Source: Bacteroidota bacterium (lineage in GTDB: Bacteria; Bacteroidota; Bacteroidia; Cytophagales; Cyclobacteriaceae). Taken from it: 64,000 nt of DNA. Below the pieces are notes generated by a model. The model ran no database searches. It had not been told where the DNA came from and saw only the letters and a program-made list of their open reading frames with translations. The stretch spans positions 92,943 through 156,942 of the forward strand of contig JAEYWY010000033.1 in assembly GCA_023428695.1 (NCBI GenBank), in the 5' to 3' direction. How positions within the stretch are numbered: position 1 is the first letter of the stretch; every line of letters begins with the position of its first letter. Made by a program: the position numbers and the translations under genes. Shown piece after piece: positions 1 through 7,996 of this stretch.

Positions 1-189
1 GCGATAGCGTTGTGTTCCGGCGATATTTACGACGCGCGAGTCGCTGTCCTGGCTATGCAGGTGGCGTTGAATCAACACCTGACCGATGATCGCGACCAGG
101 ATGATCATACTTAGGGCCAGGGCATACCACATCCCAAGTTTGGCAAACTTGTTCGATTGGGGCGAGTCTGGTCCGAATTTCAGCGTCAT
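1..189 (-). CDS. N-terminal fragment of a membrane sensor with a PilJ/NarX-like sensing domain (truncated by window edge)
   Basis: Only the first 63 codons are inside the window; the gene continues to the left. The start is the ATG at 189. The visible protein has a polar N-terminus, one hydrophobic helix (about residues 20-38, rich in A, L, I and V) and then a short stretch reading VVNIAGTQRYR. That resembles the 'NxAGxQR' box at the start of type IV pili methyl-accepting (PilJ) and NarX-type periplasmic sensor domains, where the box contributes to nitrate/nitrite sensing. Lying 85 bases downstream of nirD on the same strand, it is probably a sensor kinase for nitrate or nitrite. The output domain is out of view, so a histidine kinase is an inference; a chemoreceptor is the alternative. 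Confidence 0.6.
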   Translation of the reverse strand, partial: MTLKFGPDSPQSNKFAKLGMWYALALSMIILVAIIGQVLIQRHLHSQDSDSRVVNIAGTQRYR

Positions 190-208
190 TACGTACGAAA
201 TTTACGTA
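190..208. promoter_or_regulatory. Pair of TACGTA palindromes upstream of the sensor gene
   Basis: TACGTA occurs at 190-195 and again at 203-208, directly upstream of the leftward sensor gene. The same hexamer recurs three times in the nirB-cobA intergenic region. This suggests a shared operator for a regulator of nitrite assimilation. No regulator is identified, and the role is inferred from recurrence and position only. The rest of 209-274 holds no gene. Confidence 0.4.
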
Positions 209-274
209 TTATTTCGATACCGTCTCCGTAGAGGCTCCGGCATTGTTTAATACGCCGCTTTTGGGGGCGGATTA

Positions 275-655
275 TTAATAAGGGACGCCGATCAGCACAA
301 ACCCGTCTTCAACCTTGACAGGGAAAACGGATATCGAACATGCATCGGCGTTGAGGCATTCGCCACTCTTCAGGGAGAAGGTTCGTTTGTGAAAAGGACA
401 CGCGACTTTGGGTTCGCCGTTCATAGAACCGATCATTCCACGCGACAGCACCATCTGCATTTTGTGCGGGCAAAGATTCTGGCATGCGTACCACTCGCTA
501 CGGCGACTGAAGTTAAAAACAGCAATCTGCATGTCGCCGTACTTCACGCATGCGCCGCCATTTTCAGGAAAGTGATGCACAGGTGCGGCTTTATACCAGG
601 TGTGAACGGATTCTTTCACGGATGTGTGTCGGGCAAACTCATTCTGCATTTCCAT
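275..655 (-). CDS. nirD: Nitrite reductase small subunit NirD (Rieske type)
   Basis: This 126-residue protein is the small subunit of cytoplasmic assimilatory NAD(P)H nitrite reductase, which reduces nitrite to ammonia together with NirB. It is a single Rieske domain. The [2Fe-2S] ligand pattern is intact, with CPH near residue 62 and CPFH near residue 87, whereas some NirD proteins have lost these ligands. The gene lies 16 bases downstream of nirB on the same strand, so the two are almost certainly cotranscribed. The start at 655 fits; an in-frame ATG two codons later (649) is equally possible. Confidence 0.93.
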   Translation of the reverse strand: MEMQNEFARHTSVKESVHTWYKAAPVHHFPENGGACVKYGDMQIAVFNFSRRSEWYACQNLCPHKMQMVLSRGMIGSMNGEPKVACPFHKRTFSLKSGECLNADACSISVFPVKVEDGFVLIGVPY

Positions 656-671
656 TTTACAAGTGTTTTTA

Positions 672-3167
672 TTATAAAACAGTTTTTATGTTCCAGTCAA
701 CCGGACGTTTTTGTCCGCGCATATCAACAAATTCAAGTGTCGGGTCGCTTTCGTCAGCATTGATGAAGTGACGGAAGCGCGATCTTATCTCCGGATTCTC
801 AACAGCGTTTTTCCACTCACAGTGATAAGTCTCAATCAGCGAAGCCATGTGTTGTTCCAATTCCGCGGCGATACCAATCGAGTCGTTGACGATAACTTCG
901 TACAGATAATCGAGGCCACCATCCAGTTTGTTCAACCACGTGGCAGTACGCGTCAGTGGGTCAGCGGTGCGGATGTAGAAAGCGAGGAAGCGATCGATCA
1001 GTTTGGTGCATGTTTCGGTGTCAACATCCGCGACAAGGAGCTTTGCGTGTTGCGGGCGCGCTCCACCGTTTCCGCAGACATAAAGGTTCCATCCTTTTTC
1101 TGTCGCGATTACACCAAAGTCTTTTGATTGTGCTTCAGCGCATTCGCGGATGCAACCCGAGACAGCACCTTTGATCTTGTGCGGCGCACGGATGCCCTTA
1201 TACCGGTTTTCAATAAAAACTGCGTATGAAACAGAATCCTGCACGCCGTACCTGCACCACGTACTGCCTACGCAACTTTTCACGGTTCGCAATGCTTTGC
1301 CATAAGCGTGACCACTTTCGAAACCTTCGGCGATGAGTTCCTCCCAGATTTCAGGCAGTTCTTCAACGCGGGCGCCAAACATGTCTATGCGCTGTCCTCC
1401 TGTGATCTTGGTGTACAGGCCGTATTTGGAAGCAATCCGACCGAGTGCCATCAATTTTTCAGGTGTGATCTCACCGCCTGCTATACGCGGTACAACGGAG
1501 TAGGTACCCCCGCGCTGAATGTTGGCCAGGAAGCGGTCATTGGTATCCTGGATCGTATCCTGTTCGAGGATCGGCTGATTCCAGATGCTCGCAAGCAATG
1601 AGGCAACGGCTGGCTTACACGTTTCGCATCCGTCGCCCTTTCCACACGTATCAAGGAGCGCGTCAAACGATCTGATTTCCTTAATGCGAATGATGTCATA
1701 CAACTCCTGACGCGTATATTCAAAGTGTTCGCACAATACCTTCTTCACCTTGTGTCCCATTGACTCCAGCGTCATCTTGACAAGGTCACTAACGAGTGGT
1801 GTACAGCCGCCACAGCCCGTGCAGGCTTTCGTTGCTTTTTTGATATCCTCTACTGAAGTCACGCCGCAGGAAGTGACCTGGGTGACGATATCGGCTTTGG
1901 AAATATTCTCGCATGAACATATTTGTGCAGAGTCCGGCAATCCTGCAACGCCGGCACCGTCTGCGGGTTCACTTGTTCCCACAATAAGAGAAGCCGGATT
2001 GGCCGGCAGTGGCATCGCATTCGCGACCATTTGATGCAGCATGTTGTACTGACTCGCATCACCAATGAGTATACCTCCGAGCAGGTGTTTGCCGTCCGAA
2101 GAAACGTTGATGCGTTTATACATGCCGTTAAGCTTGTCTGTAAATGAAAGTGGTATTGCATCAACGCCTTCGCAAAACGGATCACCAAAACTTGCGACAT
2201 CGACTCCTATGAGTTTCAGTTTGGTCGACATATCAAAACCGGTAAACGATTTTGTTTGTTCATCCGCAATTTGTCTCGCCACAACTTCGGCCATTTCGTA
2301 ACCCGGCGCAACAAGGCCGTATACCATATTATTATGCACTACTGCCTCACCGATTGCGAATATATTTTCATCGCTTGTGCGCATATAATCATTCACGATG
2401 ATACCGCCGCGTGTGTGCACTGTCAATGAAGCAGTGCGGGCAAGTTCATCCCGTGGACGTATTCCGGCGGAGATAACCAACATTTCACACTCCAGTTTCG
2501 AACCATCGGCGAAAACAAGGCCTTCGAGTTTGCCGTTGCCGTCGATGGCGCTTGTGTTTTTGCCCAGGTGAACCGTTATACCAAGTGTCTCGAGTTTCTT
2601 TACAAGAACTGCGGAGCCTTCATCGTCAATCTGACGCGGCATCAACCGGCCCGCGAATTCAACGACGTGAGTTTCAAGTCCGAGATCAAGCAATGCTTTG
2701 GCAGCCTCCAACCCGAGCAACCCTCCTCCCATTACCGCGCCACGCTTGACCTTTGCGGCATACCCGCTGATCTGGTTCAGATCTTCGATCGTGCGATACA
2801 CAAAAACGCCGTGGCGCTCAACGCCGGGAATTGTCGGTACAAAAGGACTCGAACCTGTCGCGAGGACGAGGTAGTCGTAGTGTTCGGTTTTTCCTGTGTG
2901 GGTTCTTATCGACTTCGCTGCGCGATCAATTTCGACAACGAGCTCGCCGGTATGAAGCACGATATTGTTTTCAGCATACCATGATAAAGGAGCCATCTCG
3001 AGGTCACTCGACGTGGCACCGGAAAACCAGCTGCTAAGGTGAACCCGGTCGTACGCGGGACGTGGCTCTTCGCCGTACACAATTATTTCGTGGTCGCAAC
3101 GGCTGCGAAGCTTCTCGCAGAACTTGTAGCCCACCATTCCGTTACCCACTACAACAATACGCGCCAT
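672..3167 (-). CDS. nirB: Nitrite reductase [NAD(P)H] large subunit NirB
   Basis: NirB is the catalytic subunit of assimilatory nitrite reductase. The N-terminus is a pyridine-nucleotide-disulfide reductase fold with an FAD-binding GNGMVG motif at residues 8-13 and an NAD-binding GGGLLGLE motif further on. It is followed by a BFD-type [2Fe-2S] domain (CSC near 415, CTGCGGC near 450) and a second Cys cluster near 515. The C-terminal half is the siroheme/[4Fe-4S] nitrite reductase domain, with CVGSTWC near 634 and CIREC near 672. The start chosen is the ATG at 3167 (MARIVVVGNG), because the ten residues upstream are unlike the family. It needs siroheme, whose precursor is made by the divergent cobA. 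Confidence 0.95.
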   Translation of the reverse strand: MARIVVVGNGMVGYKFCEKLRSRCDHEIIVYGEEPRPAYDRVHLSSWFSGATSSDLEMAPLSWYAENNIVLHTGELVVEIDRAAKSIRTHTGKTEHYDYLVLATGSSPFVPTIPGVERHGVFVYRTIEDLNQISGYAAKVKRGAVMGGGLLGLEAAKALLDLGLETHVVEFAGRLMPRQIDDEGSAVLVKKLETLGITVHLGKNTSAIDGNGKLEGLVFADGSKLECEMLVISAGIRPRDELARTASLTVHTRGGIIVNDYMRTSDENIFAIGEAVVHNNMVYGLVAPGYEMAEVVARQIADEQTKSFTGFDMSTKLKLIGVDVASFGDPFCEGVDAIPLSFTDKLNGMYKRINVSSDGKHLLGGILIGDASQYNMLHQMVANAMPLPANPASLIVGTSEPADGAGVAGLPDSAQICSCENISKADIVTQVTSCGVTSVEDIKKATKACTGCGGCTPLVSDLVKMTLESMGHKVKKVLCEHFEYTRQELYDIIRIKEIRSFDALLDTCGKGDGCETCKPAVASLLASIWNQPILEQDTIQDTNDRFLANIQRGGTYSVVPRIAGGEITPEKLMALGRIASKYGLYTKITGGQRIDMFGARVEELPEIWEELIAEGFESGHAYGKALRTVKSCVGSTWCRYGVQDSVSYAVFIENRYKGIRAPHKIKGAVSGCIRECAEAQSKDFGVIATEKGWNLYVCGNGGARPQHAKLLVADVDTETCTKLIDRFLAFYIRTADPLTRTATWLNKLDGGLDYLYEVIVNDSIGIAAELEQHMASLIETYHCEWKNAVENPEIRSRFRHFINADESDPTLEFVDMRGQKRPVDWNIKTVL

Positions 3168-3211
3168 ATGCAAACGATTTAAGTATAATTCTTTCAAATT
3201 TTAAGTAATTA

Positions 3212-3259
3212 TACGTATTTGAAAGCCAATAAACCAAGTATTATACGTATTTTTACGTA
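3212..3259. promoter_or_regulatory. Three TACGTA palindromes in the divergent nirB-cobA control region
   Basis: TACGTA is found at 3212-3217, 3244-3249 and 3254-3259, the last two exactly ten bases (one helical turn) apart. The region separates leftward nirB from rightward cobA. Together with the pair at 190-208 this makes five copies beside three nitrite-related transcription units. A dimeric regulator binding site is the natural reading, but the cognate regulator is not visible. Confidence 0.45.
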
Positions 3260-3270
3260 AATACTTATTT

Positions 3271-4035
3271 ATGAATATGAAGTCGCGCGTGGTTCTTGCC
3301 GGGGCTGGCCCTGGTGATCCGGACCTGATTACAGTGAAAGCGTTAAACGCGATCAAAGGGGCCGATGTCATTCTTTATGATGCGCTCGCCAACGAAACAC
3401 TGTTGCATCACGCACGCCCTGACTGTCTGCTCGTGTTTGCCGGGAAACGGAAGGGCAACCACTCCCACACGCAGGATGAGATTAACCGGATGCTGGCTTT
3501 CTACGCCACGCGTTTTAGTGTGGTCGTGAGATTAAAGGGTGGCGATCCTTTTGTATTCGGGCGTGGTTGTGAAGAGGCTGAATACCTTCGGCGGCGCGGC
3601 ATCACGGTTGAAATCATTCCCGGTATCTCCAGTGCGATAGCGGCACCGTTGGCAGCGGGCATTCCGGTAACGCGCCGCGGAGTAAGCGACAGCTTCTGGG
3701 TACTCACTGGTACTACTTCGACAGGCATACCCTCCGGTGATCTTGAGCTCGCAGCGCGATCAGGCGCGACAGTCATAATATTAATGGGACTCTCCAACGG
3801 CGCAGAGATAGTCAACACGTTCGCGCGCCACCGTGGAATAGACGAACCCGTGGCGATAATCAGCAAGGCAACGCAACCCGATCAGCATGTAGTCCGCGGT
3901 ACCATTGGCACGATCACCAGCGTCATTGAGGAAGTTCCAAAACCCGGCGTAATCGTTGTGGGTCCCGTGGCTGCACTTGCAACAGCGGATCAAATACTTG
4001 AGTGCGTTCCCACAGAAATGAAAGTTGCTGTGTAA
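3271..4035 (+). CDS. cobA: Uroporphyrinogen-III C-methyltransferase (SUMT)
   Basis: The 254-residue enzyme transfers two methyl groups from SAM to uroporphyrinogen III, giving precorrin-2, the precursor of siroheme. Family motifs are visible: VxLAGAGPGDPDLIT near the N-terminus, the VVRLKGGDPFVFGRG block near residues 85-100, and PGISSAIA near 118. It is a single-domain SUMT without a fused CysG dehydrogenase/ferrochelatase part, so those steps must be encoded elsewhere. Its divergent arrangement with nirBD fits a supply of siroheme for NirB. ATG 3271 or 3277 could be the start. Confidence 0.93.
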   Translation: MNMKSRVVLAGAGPGDPDLITVKALNAIKGADVILYDALANETLLHHARPDCLLVFAGKRKGNHSHTQDEINRMLAFYATRFSVVVRLKGGDPFVFGRGCEEAEYLRRRGITVEIIPGISSAIAAPLAAGIPVTRRGVSDSFWVLTGTTSTGIPSGDLELAARSGATVIILMGLSNGAEIVNTFARHRGIDEPVAIISKATQPDQHVVRGTIGTITSVIEEVPKPGVIVVGPVAALATADQILECVPTEMKVAV

Positions 4036-4056
4036 ATTCGCGATAACCATATACCT

Positions 4057-4647
4057 ATGGACAGCACCATGATTGGAAAGGCCTTTGACGCCATTGACCA
4101 GTACAACGAGCGCGATCCGCATACAGAAACCGTCGACGGAAAGCCGTTTCCTAAAGAATTGTTATACGGGCGCCGAATGACTGAGCGCCTGAACAAATAT
4201 GCTCCCGATGCCGGTGCCCCCCTTCAGCTTGCAGCACGCGCACAACACATCGGACGCTGGGAGATTCCACGCAGCGACTATACGATGGACCGGAAAGGCT
4301 ACCTGCAGTGGCGCAGCTCCGAAAAATTCCATCACGCCAGAGTCATTGAACCAATTCTCCGCGAAGTCGGCTACGATCAGGAAGCCATTGAGCGGGTGAA
4401 GTTTCTGTTGCTAAAAAAAGAGCTAACCACAAATCCGGAAACGCAGGTTCTGGAGGATGTCGTGTGTCTGGTGTTCATCGAACACTACCTCGAAGAATTC
4501 GCATCACGACATGACGATGAGAAGATAATTGACATCCTTCGCAAGACTATTAAAAAGATGTCGCCACGATGTGTAAGTGAAGCTGGAAATCTTACGCTAA
4601 GTCCGCGCATTCAAGGGCTCCTGATGAAAGCGGTTGAAGGAAACTAA
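4057..4647 (+). CDS. DUF4202 family protein
   Basis: This 196-residue soluble protein matches my recollection of the DUF4202 family, which often sits beside nitrite reductase or sulfur/nitrogen assimilation genes. Visible features are an AARAQHIGRWEIPR stretch near residues 60-73, an RxSxEKFHHARVIEPIL segment and a DVVCLVFIEHYLEEFA segment. Their conserved His and Glu/Asp suggest an HD-like metal site, but no enzymatic activity is established from sequence. It follows cobA by 21 bases and is probably in its transcript. The start could be the ATG at 4057 or 4069. Confidence 0.75.
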   Translation: MDSTMIGKAFDAIDQYNERDPHTETVDGKPFPKELLYGRRMTERLNKYAPDAGAPLQLAARAQHIGRWEIPRSDYTMDRKGYLQWRSSEKFHHARVIEPILREVGYDQEAIERVKFLLLKKELTTNPETQVLEDVVCLVFIEHYLEEFASRHDDEKIIDILRKTIKKMSPRCVSEAGNLTLSPRIQGLLMKAVEGN

Positions 4648-4662
4648 CTGAGTCCCGTCAGT

Positions 4663-5970
4663 CTATGAATTCGAAACACGGTTGTCGATAAACTTCCGTG
4701 CTTTTCGTCCACCGCCGCCATGTTGCATTTTCTCCAAAGCTTCCGCGGACGTGAAATTAATCTGCGGCACGACCCTCAGTCGTGACTGAAACGCAGCGGC
4801 GAGCGTTTTCACAGCGTCATCCTCATTAGGACCCTCGGCCACGATATACAAACGAAGTTCATCCAGTCCAAGCGCGTTTGTTTCAGCCTCAACAACGTAG
4901 TCTTTCACGCAGGACACTTCATTTATGATTTCAAATATTCCCTGAGGATACAACGTCGTGCCTTTAAACTTGATCAGTTGTTGTTTGCGCCCGATAACGG
5001 GTCCCAGGCGCATGGTATGCCTTCCACACTTGCAGGGCTCGTCATGGGCAACACAGATGTCACCGGTTTTATAACGTATCAGGGGCATGCCCTCTATCCC
5101 GAGCGTTGTAATCGTCACCTCCCCGGGCGTACCCGCCGGAACCGGCTGATCGTTGTCGTCAAGCAATTCCACGATGATAAGTTCGGGTTGCAGATGGCCG
5201 CCAACACCATGTTCACATTCGGTAAAGGCGGTTTGCATTTCAGTGCTTGCATACGTTCCGAACAATTGAACGTTCCAGCTGTTCCGGATTCTGCTCCCCA
5301 CTATGTTAAGACTCAGGTCAGGCTTGCGAATGCTTTCCCCGATACATACCACCTTCCGGACCGAAGTTTTGTTAAGATCGATCCCATTCGCGTCAGCAAA
5401 TTCGATAAGTCGTACAAGGAATGAGGGCACGGCAACCAGGACCGTCGGACTCAATCGTTCGATTGCTTCCAGCTGCATTGCGGGTAACCCGGGCCCTACA
5501 CGAACAACGGCCGCGCCAAGTTTCCGGATACCGCTATAGTACGCTATCCCTGCCATGAATTGACGGTCCAGCGTCAACATCAACTGAAACACATCATCTG
5601 CGCCAGTGCCGGCACACGTAAACGAATTGTATTCATTGTATGCAAGCCGTTCAAGGTCCCCATTCGTAAGCGCTATGGTAACGGGACGTCCCAGTGTCCC
5701 GCTCGTGCTTGTGAACTCTGCAACGCGAGACTTTGGTACACACAGGAAATCCCAGTTGTGTTTCTGCATGTCATCCTTGCCTGTGACTGGAATTGTACGA
5801 AGGTCTTCCAGCGTTTGAATCGCTTCTACTGTGATGTTGTTCTCCTCAAAAAGCTGCTGGTAATAAGGTGAGTTCGCGGCGGCGTACGCAAGCGTTCTCC
5901 GCATACCTTCCTCCTGCGTAGCGCGGATCGTGTCCGGTGATTCGAATGCTAACGACTGACCAGATTTCAT
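4663..5970 (-). CDS. Phenylacetate-CoA ligase-like AMP-forming acyl-activating enzyme
   Basis: This 435-residue member of the ANL superfamily (PaaK branch) is the last gene of the pigment operon. The adenylate-forming P-loop reads STSGTLGRPVTIALT near residues 88-102; the A5-like region (YASTEMQTAFTECE) and the RYKTGDI motif are also present. In aryl-polyene pathways an enzyme of this kind activates the aromatic starter, here presumably 4-coumarate from the tyrosine ammonia-lyase, for loading onto ACP. Whether the acceptor is CoA or ACP cannot be told from sequence. It overlaps acpS by four bases (ATGA), which supports translational coupling. Confidence 0.85.
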   Translation of the reverse strand: MKSGQSLAFESPDTIRATQEEGMRRTLAYAAANSPYYQQLFEENNITVEAIQTLEDLRTIPVTGKDDMQKHNWDFLCVPKSRVAEFTSTSGTLGRPVTIALTNGDLERLAYNEYNSFTCAGTGADDVFQLMLTLDRQFMAGIAYYSGIRKLGAAVVRVGPGLPAMQLEAIERLSPTVLVAVPSFLVRLIEFADANGIDLNKTSVRKVVCIGESIRKPDLSLNIVGSRIRNSWNVQLFGTYASTEMQTAFTECEHGVGGHLQPELIIVELLDDNDQPVPAGTPGEVTITTLGIEGMPLIRYKTGDICVAHDEPCKCGRHTMRLGPVIGRKQQLIKFKGTTLYPQGIFEIINEVSCVKDYVVEAETNALGLDELRLYIVAEGPNEDDAVKTLAAAFQSRLRVVPQINFTSAEALEKMQHGGGGRKARKFIDNRVSNS

Positions 5971-6341
5971 GATTCAATAATAACTACGGCGCAAGCAGTC
6001 TCTTTGGTATGACTAATAGAAAGGTGAATGCGATGCCAGTTGCGGACCGCCGCAAGATCACGAAAGCTTCCCTTCAAATGGAGCGCAGGCTTTCCGGTTT
6101 CATCCTGGCCAACTTCAATCAAATGCAGTTCGTGGCCAAGCAGTAAGCCTTCGCCTGTGGCTTTGAGGAATGCCTCTTTCGCCGCAAACCGCGCTGCATA
6201 ATGTTGCGCCGGTGAGGCGGCAGCTTCACAAAAAGTAACTTCATCAGGTGAGAACACTTTCTCACGAAAGCCACTGCCCCGCGAAAGTTTCTCACCTACA
6301 CGCTGGATTTCAATCATATCTATGCCTACACCAACAATCAT
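5967..6341 (-). CDS. acpS: Holo-[acyl-carrier-protein] synthase
   Basis: AcpS moves the 4'-phosphopantetheine arm of CoA to the conserved serine of ACP. Its signatures are visible: GIDMIEIQR at the N-terminus with the metal-binding Asp, RFAAKEAFLKA in the middle, and LSISHTKETACA near the C-terminus. The start is the ATG at 6341, because it forms an ATGA overlap with the preceding gene and begins with the canonical MIVGVGID; an upstream start would add six atypical residues. Its place in the operon suggests that it serves the two cluster ACPs, although it could also be the cell's only AcpS. Confidence 0.92.
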   Translation of the reverse strand: MIVGVGIDMIEIQRVGEKLSRGSGFREKVFSPDEVTFCEAAASPAQHYAARFAAKEAFLKATGEGLLLGHELHLIEVGQDETGKPALHLKGSFRDLAAVRNWHRIHLSISHTKETACAVVIIES

Positions 6342-7996
6342 CTTCGTTTCTCTCTGCAAATTGCAAGTTGTTTCTCCATATGTTCCCGCTCCTGCAGCGT
6401 TGCGATTTCAAGTGTAAGTCCTTTCTCCAGAATTTCGGCTGCGCGTTCATACTCGCCATGGTCGACAAGATAATCACCCGCAAGCATGTGTGCGTGATAC
6501 GAACCGGGATTCCATGCGACAATGCTGTCCGGATTGAGATCATTGTGCGGTTCAAACGGAAACCTGTACGCACTAAACTTTTCATAGCGGGCGAACGCAT
6601 CTGATGTAAGAAACGTATCCGCGGCTATGGTCTTGTCCACTTCATAGATTTCGCGATTTTCGTTCATCTCCAGCGAAAATACTTTATTAAGATCGTAACA
6701 AACAAATTTCCCGAGTTGATATGGCGCCGCTGACACCCACACGAGTCGTTTTTCAGGCTGAAAGATAATCCCGTGATGTGCCACAAGCTGATTGATAAGT
6801 TTTTCGTTTCCAAGACCGATGTCCTCTCCACCCCGCCCGCGTTGATCGCGGAGAATGCGAGCGGTTTCATTCACCGTGTTTAAACCTGATTTCCCAAGTA
6901 GCTCCTCGACACGTTTCATCCGGTACAGCGAAGCACTCGTACGAACATGTTCCCGATTGAGCTCCGTTTGCCCGAGCCTTTCACTTTGAAAGTGATTGGT
7001 ACAAATAACGACCCCATGGTGATTATCTACAAGAGTTGTTTCCGAAGGAGATTTTTCGATGATAGCCGCTCTGCCATCAGCCGCGCTGCCAATCAGAAAT
7101 GACTCCGCGACAAACATTTCTCTGCGTGCGGCGATTTCGTGCGCTTCGTCAATGGTACCCGCGTACTGCAATATTTCACGCGCAACGAGAGATACTGGCG
7201 TAGCCGCCTTCGCGGGAATTTCTGACTTGGCCGCATTGATGGTAACCGTTAATCCTTTTTCATTCATTCCCGACAACACGCCAGTCATACCACCGAATGT
7301 GACCATCATGAATTTGTTTCCTTCTGCCGGATTGTAAAACGCGATAATCTTGTCGCGCGCAAAAGCATCACCAACATAGAAGTCAAAGTTTCTGCCGATG
7401 ATCAGCGATCCGTCCTCTGAATGCTCATCCCATGTAGCGAATGATGTACATCCAACCAGGGACATGTTCTGTAACGCATGCCCGATATCGTGAGCGGCAT
7501 GGTAGTTCAGCATACGCTGATAAGGCGATGCAACATAATCGTAATCAGACGAAGCTGCGTGAGAAACGCCAAATATTTCAAGTTTGAATTCTTCGGAAAC
7601 ATGCTTATCAAGGTCGCGATTAAAGTATCCGATGAAATGACGCAGAAGGTACCGGTAAAAATCCGAAGGGACAATGGATTCGATCTGGTCGTTGAAAACC
7701 TTCTCCTGGTATTGCACGAGGTCGCGCGTAAGCTTACCGTTAAAGACACCGCGCTCAAAGGGTTCGCCTTCAACATAGAGCTCGTAAAGCCCGCTTTCGC
7801 TTTTTCTGAACCAGTTATCGCCGACTTTGAAAAGGCCCGAATCGGGTTCGACAACCCCAGCTGAAAGTGCATCAGGCGACACAGGTTGCGGCGGATCGAT
7901 CACGCTGACCGCACGCACATAAAGAAATAGTGCAACAATGATAATCGCGAAAACGCCGAGGGTAATTCCGAATATTTTCAGTAGGCGTTTAAGCAT
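6338..7996 (-). CDS. C45-family Ntn-hydrolase/acyltransferase with N-terminal membrane anchor
   Basis: The protein begins with a hydrophobic helix (about residues 7-27), so the rest is probably periplasmic. The core matches the acyl-CoA:6-aminopenicillanate acyltransferase (C45) fold. The nucleophile is expected at Cys183 in the motif VGCTSF, exposed by autocleavage, followed by IIGRNFDF. The C-terminal 100 residues contain a TPR-like helix pair. Homologues are found in flexirubin clusters, where the substrate is unknown; joining or hydrolysing an acyl bond of the pigment outside the cytoplasm is a reasonable guess. The start at 7996 is preferred because it leaves only an 8-base overlap and gives a proper membrane anchor. 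Confidence 0.8.
   Translation of the reverse strand: MLKRLLKIFGITLGVFAIIIVALFLYVRAVSVIDPPQPVSPDALSAGVVEPDSGLFKVGDNWFRKSESGLYELYVEGEPFERGVFNGKLTRDLVQYQEKVFNDQIESIVPSDFYRYLLRHFIGYFNRDLDKHVSEEFKLEIFGVSHAASSDYDYVASPYQRMLNYHAAHDIGHALQNMSLVGCTSFATWDEHSEDGSLIIGRNFDFYVGDAFARDKIIAFYNPAEGNKFMMVTFGGMTGVLSGMNEKGLTVTINAAKSEIPAKAATPVSLVAREILQYAGTIDEAHEIAARREMFVAESFLIGSAADGRAAIIEKSPSETTLVDNHHGVVICTNHFQSERLGQTELNREHVRTSASLYRMKRVEELLGKSGLNTVNETARILRDQRGRGGEDIGLGNEKLINQLVAHHGIIFQPEKRLVWVSAAPYQLGKFVCYDLNKVFSLEMNENREIYEVDKTIAADTFLTSDAFARYEKFSAYRFPFEPHNDLNPDSIVAWNPGSYHAHMLAGDYLVDHGEYERAAEILEKGLTLEIATLQEREHMEKQLAICREKRR

Noticed and set aside
4648..4664. Small hairpin (ACTGA/TCAGT) between the convergent DUF4202 and ligase genes as terminator
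   Set aside because: The stem is only five bases with no T-run; support is too weak.
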